Below are positions 33,647-43,021 of a DNA stretch of 64,000 nt, piece after piece. The stretch spans positions 1-64,000 of the forward strand of contig JAFGQR010000190.1 of NCBI GenBank assembly GCA_016935555.1, given 5' to 3'. Numbering within the stretch: the first letter of the stretch is position 1; each line of letters opens with the position of its first letter. The notes under the pieces were generated by a model that saw only the letters and a program-made list of their open reading frames with translations, was not told the DNA's origin and ran no database searches. A program made the translations under genes and the position numbers. This stretch comes from Verrucomicrobiota bacterium (GTDB taxonomy: Bacteria; Verrucomicrobiota; Verrucomicrobiia; Limisphaerales; JAFGQR01).

Positions 33647-33811
33647 GCCCGTGCCCCATGATCGACGCGAACCATGCCATGACCCGCATCCGGCCTGAGA
33701 CGGATCTTCGGCTCGTTCCGGGTGGCCCGGACCGTGCCACGGCGGGTGCCTTCCCCCGGCTTGCGGGAATCCGCCCCCCCTCCGGACATTTCCCCTGACA
33801 TCGCACGCCTT

Positions 33812-34414
33812 ATGTGGACCCCTCCCCATCAACCCAGACGACAATTCCTGGTGTGCACAGGCCTCGGATTATTGGGCGCTCTCGACGCCGCGGCGGCTGA
33901 GAGCCCCCCCCGGCCCGCGGCCCCTTTCAAGCCTTTGGAGAAGGGCACCCAGGTGGATCTCCGCGGCAAGGGCAAGGAGATGCTGCAACGGGCCTATCAG
34001 CTCGGGTACGAGTTTGAGAAAAAGCACGGCGGCTGCTGCCGCTGCACCGTGGCCGCTCTGCAACGCGCCATCGACTTCATTCCCCAGGACGACGATGTTT
34101 ATCGGGCGGCCACCTGCCTGGATGGCGGCGCGACCCCTGGCGGACTGCAGAACTGCGGAGCCTTCACGGGAGCGGGCATCATGATCGGCTATCTGTGCGG
34201 CACGGCGCCGTTTGGAGAGACGAGCCTGGCTCATCGCCTGGTGCGTGCTGTCTACGAAGAGTTCAACAAGGCGTATGGCAGTGTCTTGTGCAAGGATGTC
34301 CGACACAAAGGCCACGGCAACTGCCCGGAGGTCGTCGCCAAAGCAAGCCAGTGGACCGCAGAAGCAATATTCCGCCAGTTCACCAATTACCGTCCCGACG
34401 ACCACGCCAAGTAA
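33812..34414 (+). CDS. Exported C_GCAxxG_C_C family protein
   Basis: 200 residues from ATG 33812. A Tat-like start QPRRQFLVCTGLGLLGALDAA suggests export in folded form. Conserved Cys pattern: HGGCCRCTVAAL, then GGLQNCGAFTGAGIMIG (the C-G-A-x-x-G core), then VLCKDVRHKGHGNCPE. The family is small, redox/metal-associated and uncharacterised. Cys number and Tat signal suggest a cluster or metal loaded in the cytoplasm. It follows mrp after 186 bp on the same strand, so it could be a client of that cluster. An in-frame extension to 33722 would hide the signal. Confidence 0.76.
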   Translation: MWTPPHQPRRQFLVCTGLGLLGALDAAAAESPPRPAAPFKPLEKGTQVDLRGKGKEMLQRAYQLGYEFEKKHGGCCRCTVAALQRAIDFIPQDDDVYRAATCLDGGATPGGLQNCGAFTGAGIMIGYLCGTAPFGETSLAHRLVRAVYEEFNKAYGSVLCKDVRHKGHGNCPEVVAKASQWTAEAIFRQFTNYRPDDHAK

Positions 34415-34532
34415 CAGGCGATCCGCAGACCCGGACTGTCCCAAGTCCAGCGGGTTTGCCAGCCCGGCCGCGAGAATGAACCGCGCGTGCTGCAGGCAAA
34501 AAGGCGCTTGCGTGCCGCCGTGCTCCGCGGGG

Positions 34533-34538
34533 TATAGT
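34533..34538 (+). promoter_or_regulatory. -10-like TATAGT before oxidoreductase 3
   Basis: TATAGT (5 of 6) lies 12 nt before the ATG at 34551; TTGCGT is 19 nt further up, longer than ideal spacing. A very short or absent leader is implied. Confidence 0.4.
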
Positions 34539-34550
34539 CGGGCGCCGACC

Positions 34551-35930
34551 ATGAACACAGTCCACCAACCGCTCCATCGAACCGGCGTCCGCTTCTCTCG
34601 CCGGCTTTTTCTGAAACAGGCGGTCGTGGCTGCCGGGGCTCTCGGCCTGCCGGAGGTGTTGTCGGCGTCGGTGCTGGGCGGCCAAGGCGCGCTGTCTGCC
34701 GGCGGCCGGATTCATGTGGCGGGCATCGGGCTTGGGATTCAGGGCATCAACAACCTGCGGGCGATGCTGGCCCGGGCCGACGCGCGGGTTATTGCGGTCT
34801 GCGATGTTCATGAAACCCAGCGCGCCAAGGGCGTCAAGCTGGTGAACGATCATTACGGCGACCGCGCCTGCGCGGCTTACAGGGACTACCGCGACCTGAT
34901 GCAGCGTCCGGATCTCGACGCGGTGCTGATCTGCGCGCCCGACCATTGGCATCCGCTGATGGTGGCCGAGGCGGCTCGGCGGGGCAAACACATGTACTGC
35001 GAGAAACCGATGGGCTGGAGCTTCCGCGCCGCCCAGGCGGCCCGCCAGGCCGTGCTCGATCACGGGGTTGTCTTCCAGTTTGGCACCCAGCAACGGTCCG
35101 ATCGCAAGTTTCGCCAGGCCTGCGAGCTCGTCCGGAACGGCAGGATCGGCCGGCTCAAAACCATTCTTGTGGGCGTCCCGGGCAGCGTGTCGTCCTGCCC
35201 CGTCCAGCCCGCCGAACCGGTGCCCAGGGAGTTGGACTACGATCTCTGGCTGGGGCCGGCGCCCATGGCGCCCTATTCCTACCAGCGCTGCCGGCCTTAC
35301 GACCCCCGGAAAGGCGGGTGGAGCACCTGGTACTCCATCTCCGATTACTGCCTGGGCATGATCGGGAACTGGGGGGTCCACCACCTGGACATCGCCCAGT
35401 GGGCCAACAACACCGAGCTGGACGGCCCGGTCGAGATCGAAGGCGCGGGCGTGTTCCCCCGCGGGTTGCTGAGCGATTGCGCCGTGAGCTGGCAGGTCCA
35501 AAACCGCTTTTCCAACGGCGTGACCGTGGTCCACATGGACGACGCCACCAGCCAGAAACACCCGCAGCAGGTCGGCGGCTTCGGACACGGCGTCACCTTC
35601 CTGGGCACCGAAGGCTGGGTCTATGTCCGCCGCGGCCATATCGAGTCCAGCCCCGAATCCCTCCTCCAAACCAAGCCCGGCCCCGGCCAGGTCCGGCTGT
35701 TCCGCAGCGACGATCACCACGGCAATTTCCTGGACGCCATCCGCGGGCGCAGCACGCCCGCGTCCCCCATCGACGTGGCCGTGCGCGTCGACACCCTGTG
35801 CAACCTTCAGCAGATCGCCATCCGGCTGCGCCGGCCGCTGCACTGGGACCCCGTCCGCCAGGTCTTTCCCCGCGACGACGACGCCAACCGCCTGCTCGAC
35901 CGCCCGATGCGCGCCCCGTGGAAGCTCTGA
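34551..35930 (+). CDS. Tat-exported Gfo/Idh/MocA family oxidoreductase (copy 3)
   Basis: 459 residues. Tat signal FSRRLFLKQAV (about 15-25) plus a hydrophobic Ala/Leu stretch. Rossmann loop GIGLGIQG; APDHWHPLMVAEAARRGKHMY and the CEKPMGWS catalytic Lys; C-terminal domain with DYDLWLGPAPMAPYSYQRCRP, GNWGVHHLDIAQW and HHGNFLDAI. It diverges clearly from copies 1 and 2 (GKHMYCEKP rather than GKDVY-EKP), so it probably acts on a different substrate. Downstream come deoC and the DUF1080-SMP30 fusion on the same strand, a plausible sugar-processing set. Confidence 0.9.
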   Translation: MNTVHQPLHRTGVRFSRRLFLKQAVVAAGALGLPEVLSASVLGGQGALSAGGRIHVAGIGLGIQGINNLRAMLARADARVIAVCDVHETQRAKGVKLVNDHYGDRACAAYRDYRDLMQRPDLDAVLICAPDHWHPLMVAEAARRGKHMYCEKPMGWSFRAAQAARQAVLDHGVVFQFGTQQRSDRKFRQACELVRNGRIGRLKTILVGVPGSVSSCPVQPAEPVPRELDYDLWLGPAPMAPYSYQRCRPYDPRKGGWSTWYSISDYCLGMIGNWGVHHLDIAQWANNTELDGPVEIEGAGVFPRGLLSDCAVSWQVQNRFSNGVTVVHMDDATSQKHPQQVGGFGHGVTFLGTEGWVYVRRGHIESSPESLLQTKPGPGQVRLFRSDDHHGNFLDAIRGRSTPASPIDVAVRVDTLCNLQQIAIRLRRPLHWDPVRQVFPRDDDANRLLDRPMRAPWKL

Positions 35931-36021
35931 GCCCGGCACTTTTTCGTCGCGTCCTCGGCCGGTTGCCGGCTGAATGGAAACGGTTCATGGCGCGGCCGGT
36001 GGTTGCAGACGAACGCTGCCC

Positions 36022-36774
36022 ATGAAATACACCTACGCGGAGCTGGCCGGGATGATCGATCACTCGCTGCTGCACCCGGCGCTGACGGATCGGGAACTGG
36101 AGGAAGGCTGCCGGCTCGCCGCAGCCTACGGCGTGGCCTCGGTGTGCGTCAAACCCTGCGACGTCCCCCGCGCCGTCGAGTTGCTCCGCGGCACCGGTGT
36201 GATCGTCGACGCCGTCGTCGGCTTCCCGCACGGCAACTCCGCCACCGCCGTCAAACGCTGCGAAACCGAGCTGGCGTGTCGCGACGGCGCGGCCGAGGTG
36301 GACATGGTGATCAACGTGGGCAAGGCCCTGAGCGGCGACTGGGCGTATGTCGAGCAGGACATCCGGGCCGTGTGCCACGAGGCGCATCTGCACGGCGCGA
36401 AGGTGAAGGTCATCCTGGAGACCGATTACCTGGCCCGCGGCGGCGGCGGGCTGGGCAGCGACGACCTCAAGATCAAGCTCTGCCAGATCGCCGAGCGCGC
36501 CGGCGCCGATTGGGTCAAAACCTCCACCGGCTACGGCTTCGTCAAACAAGCCGACGGCACCTATGCTTACCGCGGCGCCACCGAACACGACCTCCGCCTC
36601 ATGCGCGCCGCCTGCTCGCACCGCGTCCAGGTCAAGGCCGCCGGCGGCGTGCGCGACCTTGCCGCTCTGATCCGGGTCCGCGACCTGGGCGCCACCCGCT
36701 GCGGCGCCACCGCCACCGCGGCCATGCTCGACGAATACCGCCGCCTATTGAAATCCGGGTTGCCACCTGCTTAA
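36022..36774 (+). CDS. deoC: Deoxyribose-phosphate aldolase
   Basis: 250 residues from ATG 36022. DeoC signatures: VVGFPHGNS, AAEVDMVINVGKALSGDW, VKVILETDYL, the Schiff-base Lys166 in DWVKTSTGYGF and the second Lys205 in VKAAGGVRD. It splits 2-deoxyribose 5-phosphate to glyceraldehyde 3-phosphate and acetaldehyde in the cytoplasm. It sits between an exported oxidoreductase and an exported DUF1080 fusion. In related bacteria DeoC-like aldolases can serve other sugar routes, so the substrate could differ. Confidence 0.9.
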   Translation: MKYTYAELAGMIDHSLLHPALTDRELEEGCRLAAAYGVASVCVKPCDVPRAVELLRGTGVIVDAVVGFPHGNSATAVKRCETELACRDGAAEVDMVINVGKALSGDWAYVEQDIRAVCHEAHLHGAKVKVILETDYLARGGGGLGSDDLKIKLCQIAERAGADWVKTSTGYGFVKQADGTYAYRGATEHDLRLMRAACSHRVQVKAAGGVRDLAALIRVRDLGATRCGATATAAMLDEYRRLLKSGLPPA

Positions 36775-36808
36775 CTGGGCGCCGGTTTCAACCGTCAACG
36801 ATTGTCCT

Positions 36809-38716
36809 ATGAAAAACCCAATGCGCCCCTCCCCGATCGCCCGCTCCCCGAAACTCGCCCTCGCCCTCTTCCTCGCCGCCGGCCCCGCCCTCGCCGCCCT
36901 GGCGCAACCCGATCCCCGGTGGCTGGCGCACGACCGGGGGCGGCCGCAGCCGGCGGTGGTGGATCCGGGCACGGCGAGCACGCAGGACAGGGCGGGCCGG
37001 GCTCCGGGCGACGCGGTGGTGCTGTTCAACGGGAAGGACTTGTCGGCGTGGGTCGGCATGGACGGCAGCCCCACCCGGTGGATCGCGAAGGACGATTACA
37101 TGGAATGCGTCAAGGGCAGCGGCTACATCCGGACGCTGCGGAATTTCGGCGACTGCCAGTTGCACGTCGAGTGGGCGACGCCGGTGCCGGCGGAAGGGGA
37201 AGGCCAGGGCCGGGGCAACAGCGGCTTGTTTTTCGGGCTGGGCCGCTACGAGGTGCAGGTGCTCGATTCGTTCGGGAATGCCACGTACGCGGATGGCTCG
37301 GCCGGATCGGTCTATGGCCAATACCCGCCCCTGGTCAACGCCAGCCGCCCGCCGGGCCAATGGCAGTCCTTTGACGTCCTATGGACCGCCCCGCGATTCG
37401 ACGCCGGCGGCAAGCTGGCGTCCGCGGCGCGGGTGACGGTGTTTCACAACGGCGTGTTGATCCAGAACAACGTCGCGTTGACCGGCCCCACCAGCTGGCT
37501 CGAACGCGCCCCGTATGAGGCGCACCCGGTCAAACTGCCGCTGGCGCTTCAGGACCACGGCAACCCGGTGCGTTTCCGCAACATCTGGGTCCGCGAACTG
37601 GGCACGCCGGGCCGGCTGGAGTTCACCTTCGGCCGATCCGTCCTCGACGGTCTCACGGGCACGTTCGAGGTCCGGCCGCAGTTCGACGTCCAGATCACCC
37701 GGCAGGACGACCATCTCGTGGCCGCGTTTGGCGGCGCCTCGTTCGAACTGGCCGCTGCGTCCAAGACCCAGTTCTTCGCCAAAACCACGGACGTTCAGAT
37801 TGAGTTTGAGGTCGACGACCAAGGCAGGGCCGCCGGCCTCGTGTTGTCCGTGGGCGAAGGCGCCATGCCCGCCAGGAGGATCAGCGGCCTGCTGGCCCCG
37901 GGTGCGACCGTCATCAAGCTGAGCGGCGATTTTGAGTTCACCGAGGGCCCCACGTCCGATGCCGCCGGCAACGTGCTGTTCACCGACCAGCCCAACAACC
38001 GGATTCTCCAATGGGGCGTGGACGGCAAGCTTGCCACGTGGCTCCAGCCCGCCGGGCGCGCCAACGGCATGTACTTCGACGCGCGAGGCAACCTCATTGC
38101 CTGCGCCGACGAGAAGAACGAACTGTGGTCGATCGCCCCGGACAAAAAAGTCACCGTCCTGCTCAACGCATACCAAGGCAAAAAGCTCAACGGCCCCAAC
38201 GATGTCTGGGTCCATCCCGCGGGCGGCATGTACTTCACCGACCCCTTCTACAAACGTCCGTGGTGGCAGCACAACACCATGCCCCAGCCGGGCCAGCACG
38301 TCTATTACCTGCCGCCCGGCGGCGCCGCCCCGCGCCGCGTCGCCGATGACCTCGACCAGCCCAATGGCATCATCGGATCGCCCGACGGCAAAACACTCTA
38401 CGTCGCCGACATCCGCGCGCGTAAAACCTACCGCTACGACATCCTCCCCGACGGCGCGCTCGCCCGAAAAACCCTCCATTGCGAGCTTGGCTCGGACGGC
38501 ATGACCCTTGACGAGCGAGGCAACCTCTACCTCACCGGCAAAGGCGTCGCCGTCTTCGACCCGACCGGCAGGAAAATCGAGCAGATCAACGTGCCGGAAG
38601 GTTGGACCGCCAACGTCTGCTTCGGCGGCAGCAACCACAACACCCTCTTCATGACCGCCAGCAAGGGACTGTATGCGATCCAAATGCGTGTCAAAGGCGC
38701 CAACCCCGCCAAGTAA
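36809..38716 (+). CDS. Secreted DUF1080 (3-keto-disaccharide hydrolase-type) fused to SMP-30-like propeller
   Basis: 635 residues. Signal peptide LALALFLAAGPALAALA. The DUF1080 domain (about 68-265) opens VVLFNGKDLSAWVG, with GNSGLFFGLGRYEVQVLDSF and PVRFRNIWVREL, the core strands of the concanavalin-like fold. Short linker, then a gluconolactonase/SMP-30 propeller (about 360-630): FEFTEGPTSDAAGNVLFTD, NGMYFDARGNLIAC, NGPNDVWVHP, LYVADIRARKTYRYD. DUF1080 proteins cleave 3-keto-glycosides; SMP-30 proteins open sugar lactones. The fusion could process the product of a nearby oxidoreductase in two steps outside the cytoplasm. Confidence 0.86.
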   Translation: MKNPMRPSPIARSPKLALALFLAAGPALAALAQPDPRWLAHDRGRPQPAVVDPGTASTQDRAGRAPGDAVVLFNGKDLSAWVGMDGSPTRWIAKDDYMECVKGSGYIRTLRNFGDCQLHVEWATPVPAEGEGQGRGNSGLFFGLGRYEVQVLDSFGNATYADGSAGSVYGQYPPLVNASRPPGQWQSFDVLWTAPRFDAGGKLASAARVTVFHNGVLIQNNVALTGPTSWLERAPYEAHPVKLPLALQDHGNPVRFRNIWVRELGTPGRLEFTFGRSVLDGLTGTFEVRPQFDVQITRQDDHLVAAFGGASFELAAASKTQFFAKTTDVQIEFEVDDQGRAAGLVLSVGEGAMPARRISGLLAPGATVIKLSGDFEFTEGPTSDAAGNVLFTDQPNNRILQWGVDGKLATWLQPAGRANGMYFDARGNLIACADEKNELWSIAPDKKVTVLLNAYQGKKLNGPNDVWVHPAGGMYFTDPFYKRPWWQHNTMPQPGQHVYYLPPGGAAPRRVADDLDQPNGIIGSPDGKTLYVADIRARKTYRYDILPDGALARKTLHCELGSDGMTLDERGNLYLTGKGVAVFDPTGRKIEQINVPEGWTANVCFGGSNHNTLFMTASKGLYAIQMRVKGANPAK

Positions 38717-38720
38717 AACC

Positions 38721-39761
38721 ATGCGTCCCCATGCCTCCAACCTCCCCGCGCGCCGCAGCCCCCCCACCAACAACGCCCCCATCCAACACGCGTCCGCTCG
38801 CATACCCCGGCCGGGGCGGCCGGCGCTTGACCTGTGCGGCCTGCTCCTCGCGCTGGGAGGGACCATGACGGCCCACGCCGCGCCAGCCTCCCCGCCGGCA
38901 AGCCCCCCGCTCGCATTCCGCGAGGTGGCTCCGGGGGAGTTTGCCTTCGACACCGGTGTGCTGCGCGGCCGGTTGGGGCCGCCCGGCAGGGGCAACGGCC
39001 TGGCGGCGGTCGTCCACGTGCCGACCGGGGCGGCCTTGGACCGGGGCGCCGACGGGCATGGGCTGTTCAGCCATTATCGCGTGTTCAGCAACGGGCAGCG
39101 CCACGGCGCCGGCGCCTGGGACTGGCCCAAGGAAACGCGCCTCCTGGCCGACGGCGCCGTGGAACTGCACTGGCGACCCGGGCCGACGCAGCCGTTCGAA
39201 TTGCGCGCCATCTACCGCTGGAGCGCCCCCGACGCTCTCGACCTGACCACGGAAGTCGCGCCCCGGGCCGGCTTGGCCGGATTCGAAGTGTTTCTCGCCT
39301 CCTACTTCGCCGAGAGCTTCACCAACGCCGCTGTCTGGTGCAAGCCACCCGCCGCCGACTCGCCCCCCGTCTTCACAGAGGCAACCCCCGCACACGGCCC
39401 GTGGCAGATGTTCCCGCGCGACGCGGCAGCGGTGGCGCGGATCGCTGACGGCCGCTGGCAGCTCCCGCCCCACCCGGTGGCGTGGACGTCGCGGCCCTTC
39501 CTCGCCGCCCCCCTGGCCGTCCGCCGCGCCCCCACCCACGGCGTGACTGCCGTGCTCATGGCCGCCCCGGACGACGCGTTCGCCGTTGCCATGCCGCATC
39601 AGGCCGACGCCCATTACTCGGTCTATTTCTCTCTCTGCGGACGGGATTTGAGGGCGGGCGAAACCGCGCGTCTTCGCTCCCGGCTCTGGGTGGCTGCCGG
39701 ACCCACCGACGCGCAGATCCTCGAACACTACCGGCGTTGGATCGCGGACGGTTCCCGCTGA
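38721..39761 (+). CDS. Secreted protein of unknown function
   Basis: 346 residues, starting 4 bp after the DUF1080 gene stop (ATG 38721). The N-terminus is long and basic, then LDLCGLLLALGGTMTAHA, a signal-like core. The body is beta-rich with W/F-containing strands (LFSHYRVFSNGQR, AWDWPKETRLLADGAVELHW, LDLTTEVAP) and looks somewhat like a galactose-mutarotase-type sandwich, but no catalytic pattern is clear. The same operon as the DUF1080 fusion is likely from the 4-bp spacing, hinting at sugar binding or processing. Confidence 0.62.
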   Translation: MRPHASNLPARRSPPTNNAPIQHASARIPRPGRPALDLCGLLLALGGTMTAHAAPASPPASPPLAFREVAPGEFAFDTGVLRGRLGPPGRGNGLAAVVHVPTGAALDRGADGHGLFSHYRVFSNGQRHGAGAWDWPKETRLLADGAVELHWRPGPTQPFELRAIYRWSAPDALDLTTEVAPRAGLAGFEVFLASYFAESFTNAAVWCKPPAADSPPVFTEATPAHGPWQMFPRDAAAVARIADGRWQLPPHPVAWTSRPFLAAPLAVRRAPTHGVTAVLMAAPDDAFAVAMPHQADAHYSVYFSLCGRDLRAGETARLRSRLWVAAGPTDAQILEHYRRWIADGSR

Positions 39762-39809
39762 CGCGCGCCATGCCGCGCACCGCATCCTCGACGGCTGCGA
39801 TGATCTTAG

Positions 39810-39843
39810 CCCGCATTTCTCACCGCCCGGTGAGAAATGCGGG
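39810..39843. repeat. Perfect hairpin repeat, type A
   Basis: Arms CCCGCATTTCTCACCG and its exact reverse complement, 16 bp each, separated by 2 nt. It sits between two convergent genes, where it could end both transcripts. The arm sequence recurs at 7476 and, in a variant, at 49855. Confidence 0.82.
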
Positions 39844-39876
39844 TTAGGGGGGGACCCGCTGGAGGCTGGTCCGGAC

Positions 39877-41562
39877 TCAATTCGTCTGCGCTTTGATTCG
39901 TTTGCCCTTTTGAGGGCCGCTTTTTCTGGCCGGCGCCGCGGGCTGGGGATCGGTGAACGGGGGCCGTTCGAAGGTCTGGCCGTCGCCGGTGACGCGGGGA
40001 TCACCCGCGTCGGTGAGCACCTGCAACAAGCGTTCCGAGAGCCGCCGTTTTTGATCGGCAAAGGCGGGATCGGCGGCGAGGTTGTTGGTTTGGTCGGGAT
40101 CGTCGCGCAGGCGGTAGAGTTCCTCGGCGGGCCGACGGCCGAAGGCGTAGTCGTAGTGCCATCGCCACGCGGCGGCATGCCGATGCCCGACCAGCCAGGC
40201 CTTGGTGGGACTGGCGTCCATGTCCGCATACGCCACGTGCGTGTTCCGCTCCAACGCGTCCGCCGAGGGCGCGTCGGCTTCACTCGTGAATTTGGGGCTG
40301 CCCATCGGCCAGCGGTCGGGCGCAAAATTGCGCACATACAGGAAGTCCGCGGTGCGCAGCGCGCGTTGCGGGTAAGGGCGATGGCCGTCGCGGGCTGCGG
40401 CGACGTGGCGTTCGCGCCCGGTGACCACCCAGGTGCGGCTGGGGTCGACCAGCCCGGATCGGTCCGACCGCAGCACCCCCAGGAAACTGCGTCCGGTCAT
40501 GACCTCGGGCACCTTCACGCCGCCGGCTTCGAGAAAGGTGGGCGCCAAGTCCATCAGATTCACAAAATCGTCCACCACGCGCCCCCCGGGAATGCCCGGT
40601 CCGCGCGCCATCAGTGCGACGCCCACGCCGAAGTCGTAGAGGTTGCATTTGCCGCCGGGCATGCCGGGCATGCCGTGGTCGCCGCTGACGACCAGGAGTG
40701 TGCGATCGAGTTCGCCGCGGGTTTCCAGGATGTCCAGGATCACGCCCACGCCGGCGTCCCAGGCCTGGATCTCCCCCAGATAATCCGCCGCATCCGCCCG
40801 CACCTCCGGCACGTCCGGCAGAAACCGGGGCAGCTTTCCCCGGAGATCATCCGGCGCGATGCCCCAGAGCGCCTGGCCGGAGCCTTTCTCATAAGCCCGG
40901 TGCGTCAGCGTGGGGCCAAACCAGTAGCAGAACGGCTGGGCCGCCCCCCGATTCGCCAGAAACGCTTCGAAGTTGCCCCGCACCTCGTCCAACAATTTCG
41001 CCTTCGCCGCCGCAAACGTCAGCCCCCCGCGCACCAGCCGGGTCGCGTTCTCGGAGAAATTATTGAAGGCGCGACCGGCTTTTTCGTAGGCGTATTGCTG
41101 ACCGTTGTAGGGCGCGTCGACGGGAGTGCCGGGGCTCCACACCTTGTGGCTTTTGCCGATGTGGTAGCCGGCCTCCCGCAGCAGCAGCGGGTAGGTGGGA
41201 ATGCGCGCATCCCAGACCGCCCCCTGCAGAATCGCTGCCCGGCCGGTGCGGAAAAAATACTGTCCGGACAGCAGCGAGCTGCGGCACGGCGTGCAACTGG
41301 GGGCGGTGACAAAGGCGTTCTTGAACAGCACCCCCTCGCGTGCAATCCGGTCCAACACCGGCGTGCGCACCACCTCGCTCATGGAAGGCCGGCCCGCCAC
41401 CGCCGCATACGCCCCCGCGTACCGCCCCCAATCGTCCGCAAAACAAAACACGATGTTCGGCCGGCCGGACGCCGCCGCCGCGGCGGCGGGGGCGGGGGCG
41501 GGCGCGGCGAGCAGGAGGGCCGTGAAAACCCATCCGGAGTGAAAATAAAGCGTGGGGCTCAT
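39877..41562 (-). CDS. Secreted sulfatase
   Basis: 561 residues from ATG 41562. Signal peptide to about residue 31, then [13 protein letters not shown] (metal-binding Asp pair). Sulfatase signature [12 protein letters not shown]: the Cys of C-x-P-x-R (C90) is the one converted to formylglycine. Further: [17 protein letters not shown] and [12 protein letters not shown]. It is a type I sulfatase hydrolysing sulfate esters, probably of polysaccharides or glycosaminoglycans, outside the cytoplasm. No formylglycine-generating enzyme gene lies in the window. The 3' end is followed by the hairpin repeat at 39810-39843. Confidence 0.92.
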   Translation of the reverse strand: MSPTLYFHSGWVFTALLLAAPAPAPAAAAAASGRPNIVFCFADDWGRYAGAYAAVAGRPSMSEVVRTPVLDRIAREGVLFKNAFVTAPSCTPCRSSLLSGQYFFRTGRAAILQGAVWDARIPTYPLLLREAGYHIGKSHKVWSPGTPVDAPYNGQQYAYEKAGRAFNNFSENATRLVRGGLTFAAAKAKLLDEVRGNFEAFLANRGAAQPFCYWFGPTLTHRAYEKGSGQALWGIAPDDLRGKLPRFLPDVPEVRADAADYLGEIQAWDAGVGVILDILETRGELDRTLLVVSGDHGMPGMPGGKCNLYDFGVGVALMARGPGIPGGRVVDDFVNLMDLAPTFLEAGGVKVPEVMTGRSFLGVLRSDRSGLVDPSRTWVVTGRERHVAAARDGHRPYPQRALRTADFLYVRNFAPDRWPMGSPKFTSEADAPSADALERNTHVAYADMDASPTKAWLVGHRHAAAWRWHYDYAFGRRPAEELYRLRDDPDQTNNLAADPAFADQKRRLSERLLQVLTDAGDPRVTGDGQTFERPPFTDPQPAAPARKSGPQKGKRIKAQTN

Positions 41563-41882
41563 GATGTTCCCGCCGTGATAAGCGCGGCTTCCCCGGGCGT
41601 CAAGCACTCAGCGCCACGTCGGCCCCCCAAAAACCGCGCAAGGTCCCCGGCAAAGCCTTTCCGGGAACGGCCGGAGAAGGTGGGACGATGGATGGAGCGT
41701 TGCCGCGTCTTGGGGCAACGGCGTCGCGGGGATTGTGCGGGGGTGTCGGGCTCATGGCTCCGAACGTTCCCACCCCCCCCCGGGGGTGCGCCGCGCAGAA
41801 CTGGCGTCTTGCATTCTCCGGGCGCCGGCCTCATGTTTGATGCGACCATTGTCGTGCATGCATCAACCTTGAAGATCGAACG
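41563..41882. other. Divergent intergenic region with an inverted repeat
   Basis: 320 bp between the sulfatase and the aldo/keto-reductase-like gene, read divergently. No gene seen. TTGATGC (41837-41843) and GCATCAA (41860-41866) form a 7-bp inverted repeat 17-46 bp before the plus-strand ATG, a candidate operator. A CACC(C)n(G)nGGTG-like GC run lies near 41770-41785. Confidence 0.35.
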
Positions 41883-42923
41883 ATGAACAAGCCCGCCCGC
41901 CCGCCCCGCACCCGCACCCGGTCCGAACCGCCGCAGCATTGTGCGCCGTTGGCGCGGCGGGGCTTTCTCAAACGGTCCCTGGCGCTGTCGATGGCCGCGC
42001 CGGTGGTGATGAGTCTGGAAGAGCGGGCACTGCTGGCGCGCGAGACGGCGCCGACGGCGGTTCCGCCCAAGCCCGGCAGCGCCGCCCGGCTTCCGCTGGG
42101 GACGATCGGCAAGGTCAGGATCAGCCGCCTGATCTGCGGCGGCAACCTGATCAGCGGCTACGCCCACAGCCGCGACCTGATCTATGTCTCCAAGCTGCTC
42201 ATGCATTATTTCACGGACGAGAAAATCATGGAGACGTGGGCCTTGTGCGAACAGCACGGCATCAACAGCATGATCGCTTACCCGGGAGATCCTCACGCGG
42301 TGGAGGTCTACGCCAAATACCGCGCCCGGGGCGGAACGATCCAATACCTTGCCCAGATTGGCCCCAAGAAGAACGACCTCGACACGGAAATCAAAAAGGC
42401 CGTGGACGCCGGCGCCGCGGGCGCGTTCCTGGTGGGCAACCAGGGCGATCTGTGGACACGGGAGGGTGCGGTGGGTTTGATCGGGGACCTGGTGCAGCGC
42501 ATCAAGGCGGCGGGGCTGATTGCCGGCGTGGCCGGCCACGAGCTGCGCACGATCCGGACGGTGGAACACGCCGGGGTTGCTCCGGACTTTTACGTGAAAA
42601 CCCTGCACAACACGAACTACTGGTCGAAACGGCGCCCGGAGCAGACGCAGGAGGTGATCGACAATTACGGCACCGACAACTACTGGTGTCGCGATGCGCA
42701 GGAAACCATCAGGTTCATGGCCTCGGTCGACCGGCCCTGGATCGCTTACAAGGTGCTCGCCGCCGGCGCCATCCAGCCCAGGTCCGGCTTCACATACGCG
42801 TTCGCCAATGGCGCCGACTTCGCCGCCGTCGGCATGTTCGACTTCCAGGTGGCCGAGGACGTCGCCGTCGCCAACCAGGTTCTTTCCAGCAAACTCGAAC
42901 GCGAGCGCGACTGGATGGCGTGA
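41883..42923 (+). CDS. Tat-exported aldo/keto-reductase-like TIM-barrel protein
   Basis: 346 residues. Tat signal LARRGFLKRSLALSMAAPVVM. Then a barrel beginning GKVRISRLICGGNLISGYAHSRDL, with repeated strand-helix units (INSMIAYPGD, GAFLVGNQGD, IAGVAGHELRTI, DFYVKTLHNTNYW, IAYKVLAAGAIQP). The opening matches aldo/keto-reductase-like proteins, but the classic AKR Asp-Tyr-Lys-His tetrad is not evident, so it may be a non-reductase member such as an isomerase. An exported cytoplasmic-type barrel fits the other Tat sugar enzymes here. Confidence 0.7.
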   Translation: MNKPARPPRTRTRSEPPQHCAPLARRGFLKRSLALSMAAPVVMSLEERALLARETAPTAVPPKPGSAARLPLGTIGKVRISRLICGGNLISGYAHSRDLIYVSKLLMHYFTDEKIMETWALCEQHGINSMIAYPGDPHAVEVYAKYRARGGTIQYLAQIGPKKNDLDTEIKKAVDAGAAGAFLVGNQGDLWTREGAVGLIGDLVQRIKAAGLIAGVAGHELRTIRTVEHAGVAPDFYVKTLHNTNYWSKRRPEQTQEVIDNYGTDNYWCRDAQETIRFMASVDRPWIAYKVLAAGAIQPRSGFTYAFANGADFAAVGMFDFQVAEDVAVANQVLSSKLERERDWMA

Positions 42924-43021
42924 GCGCGTCTTGAGCGGACGCCTGACCGCGCCGGTTCACGGCCGCGATGCGCATGCGAGGCAACCGGGAGTTCCCCACG
43001 AACCGGACGGCTCCCCGTTGT

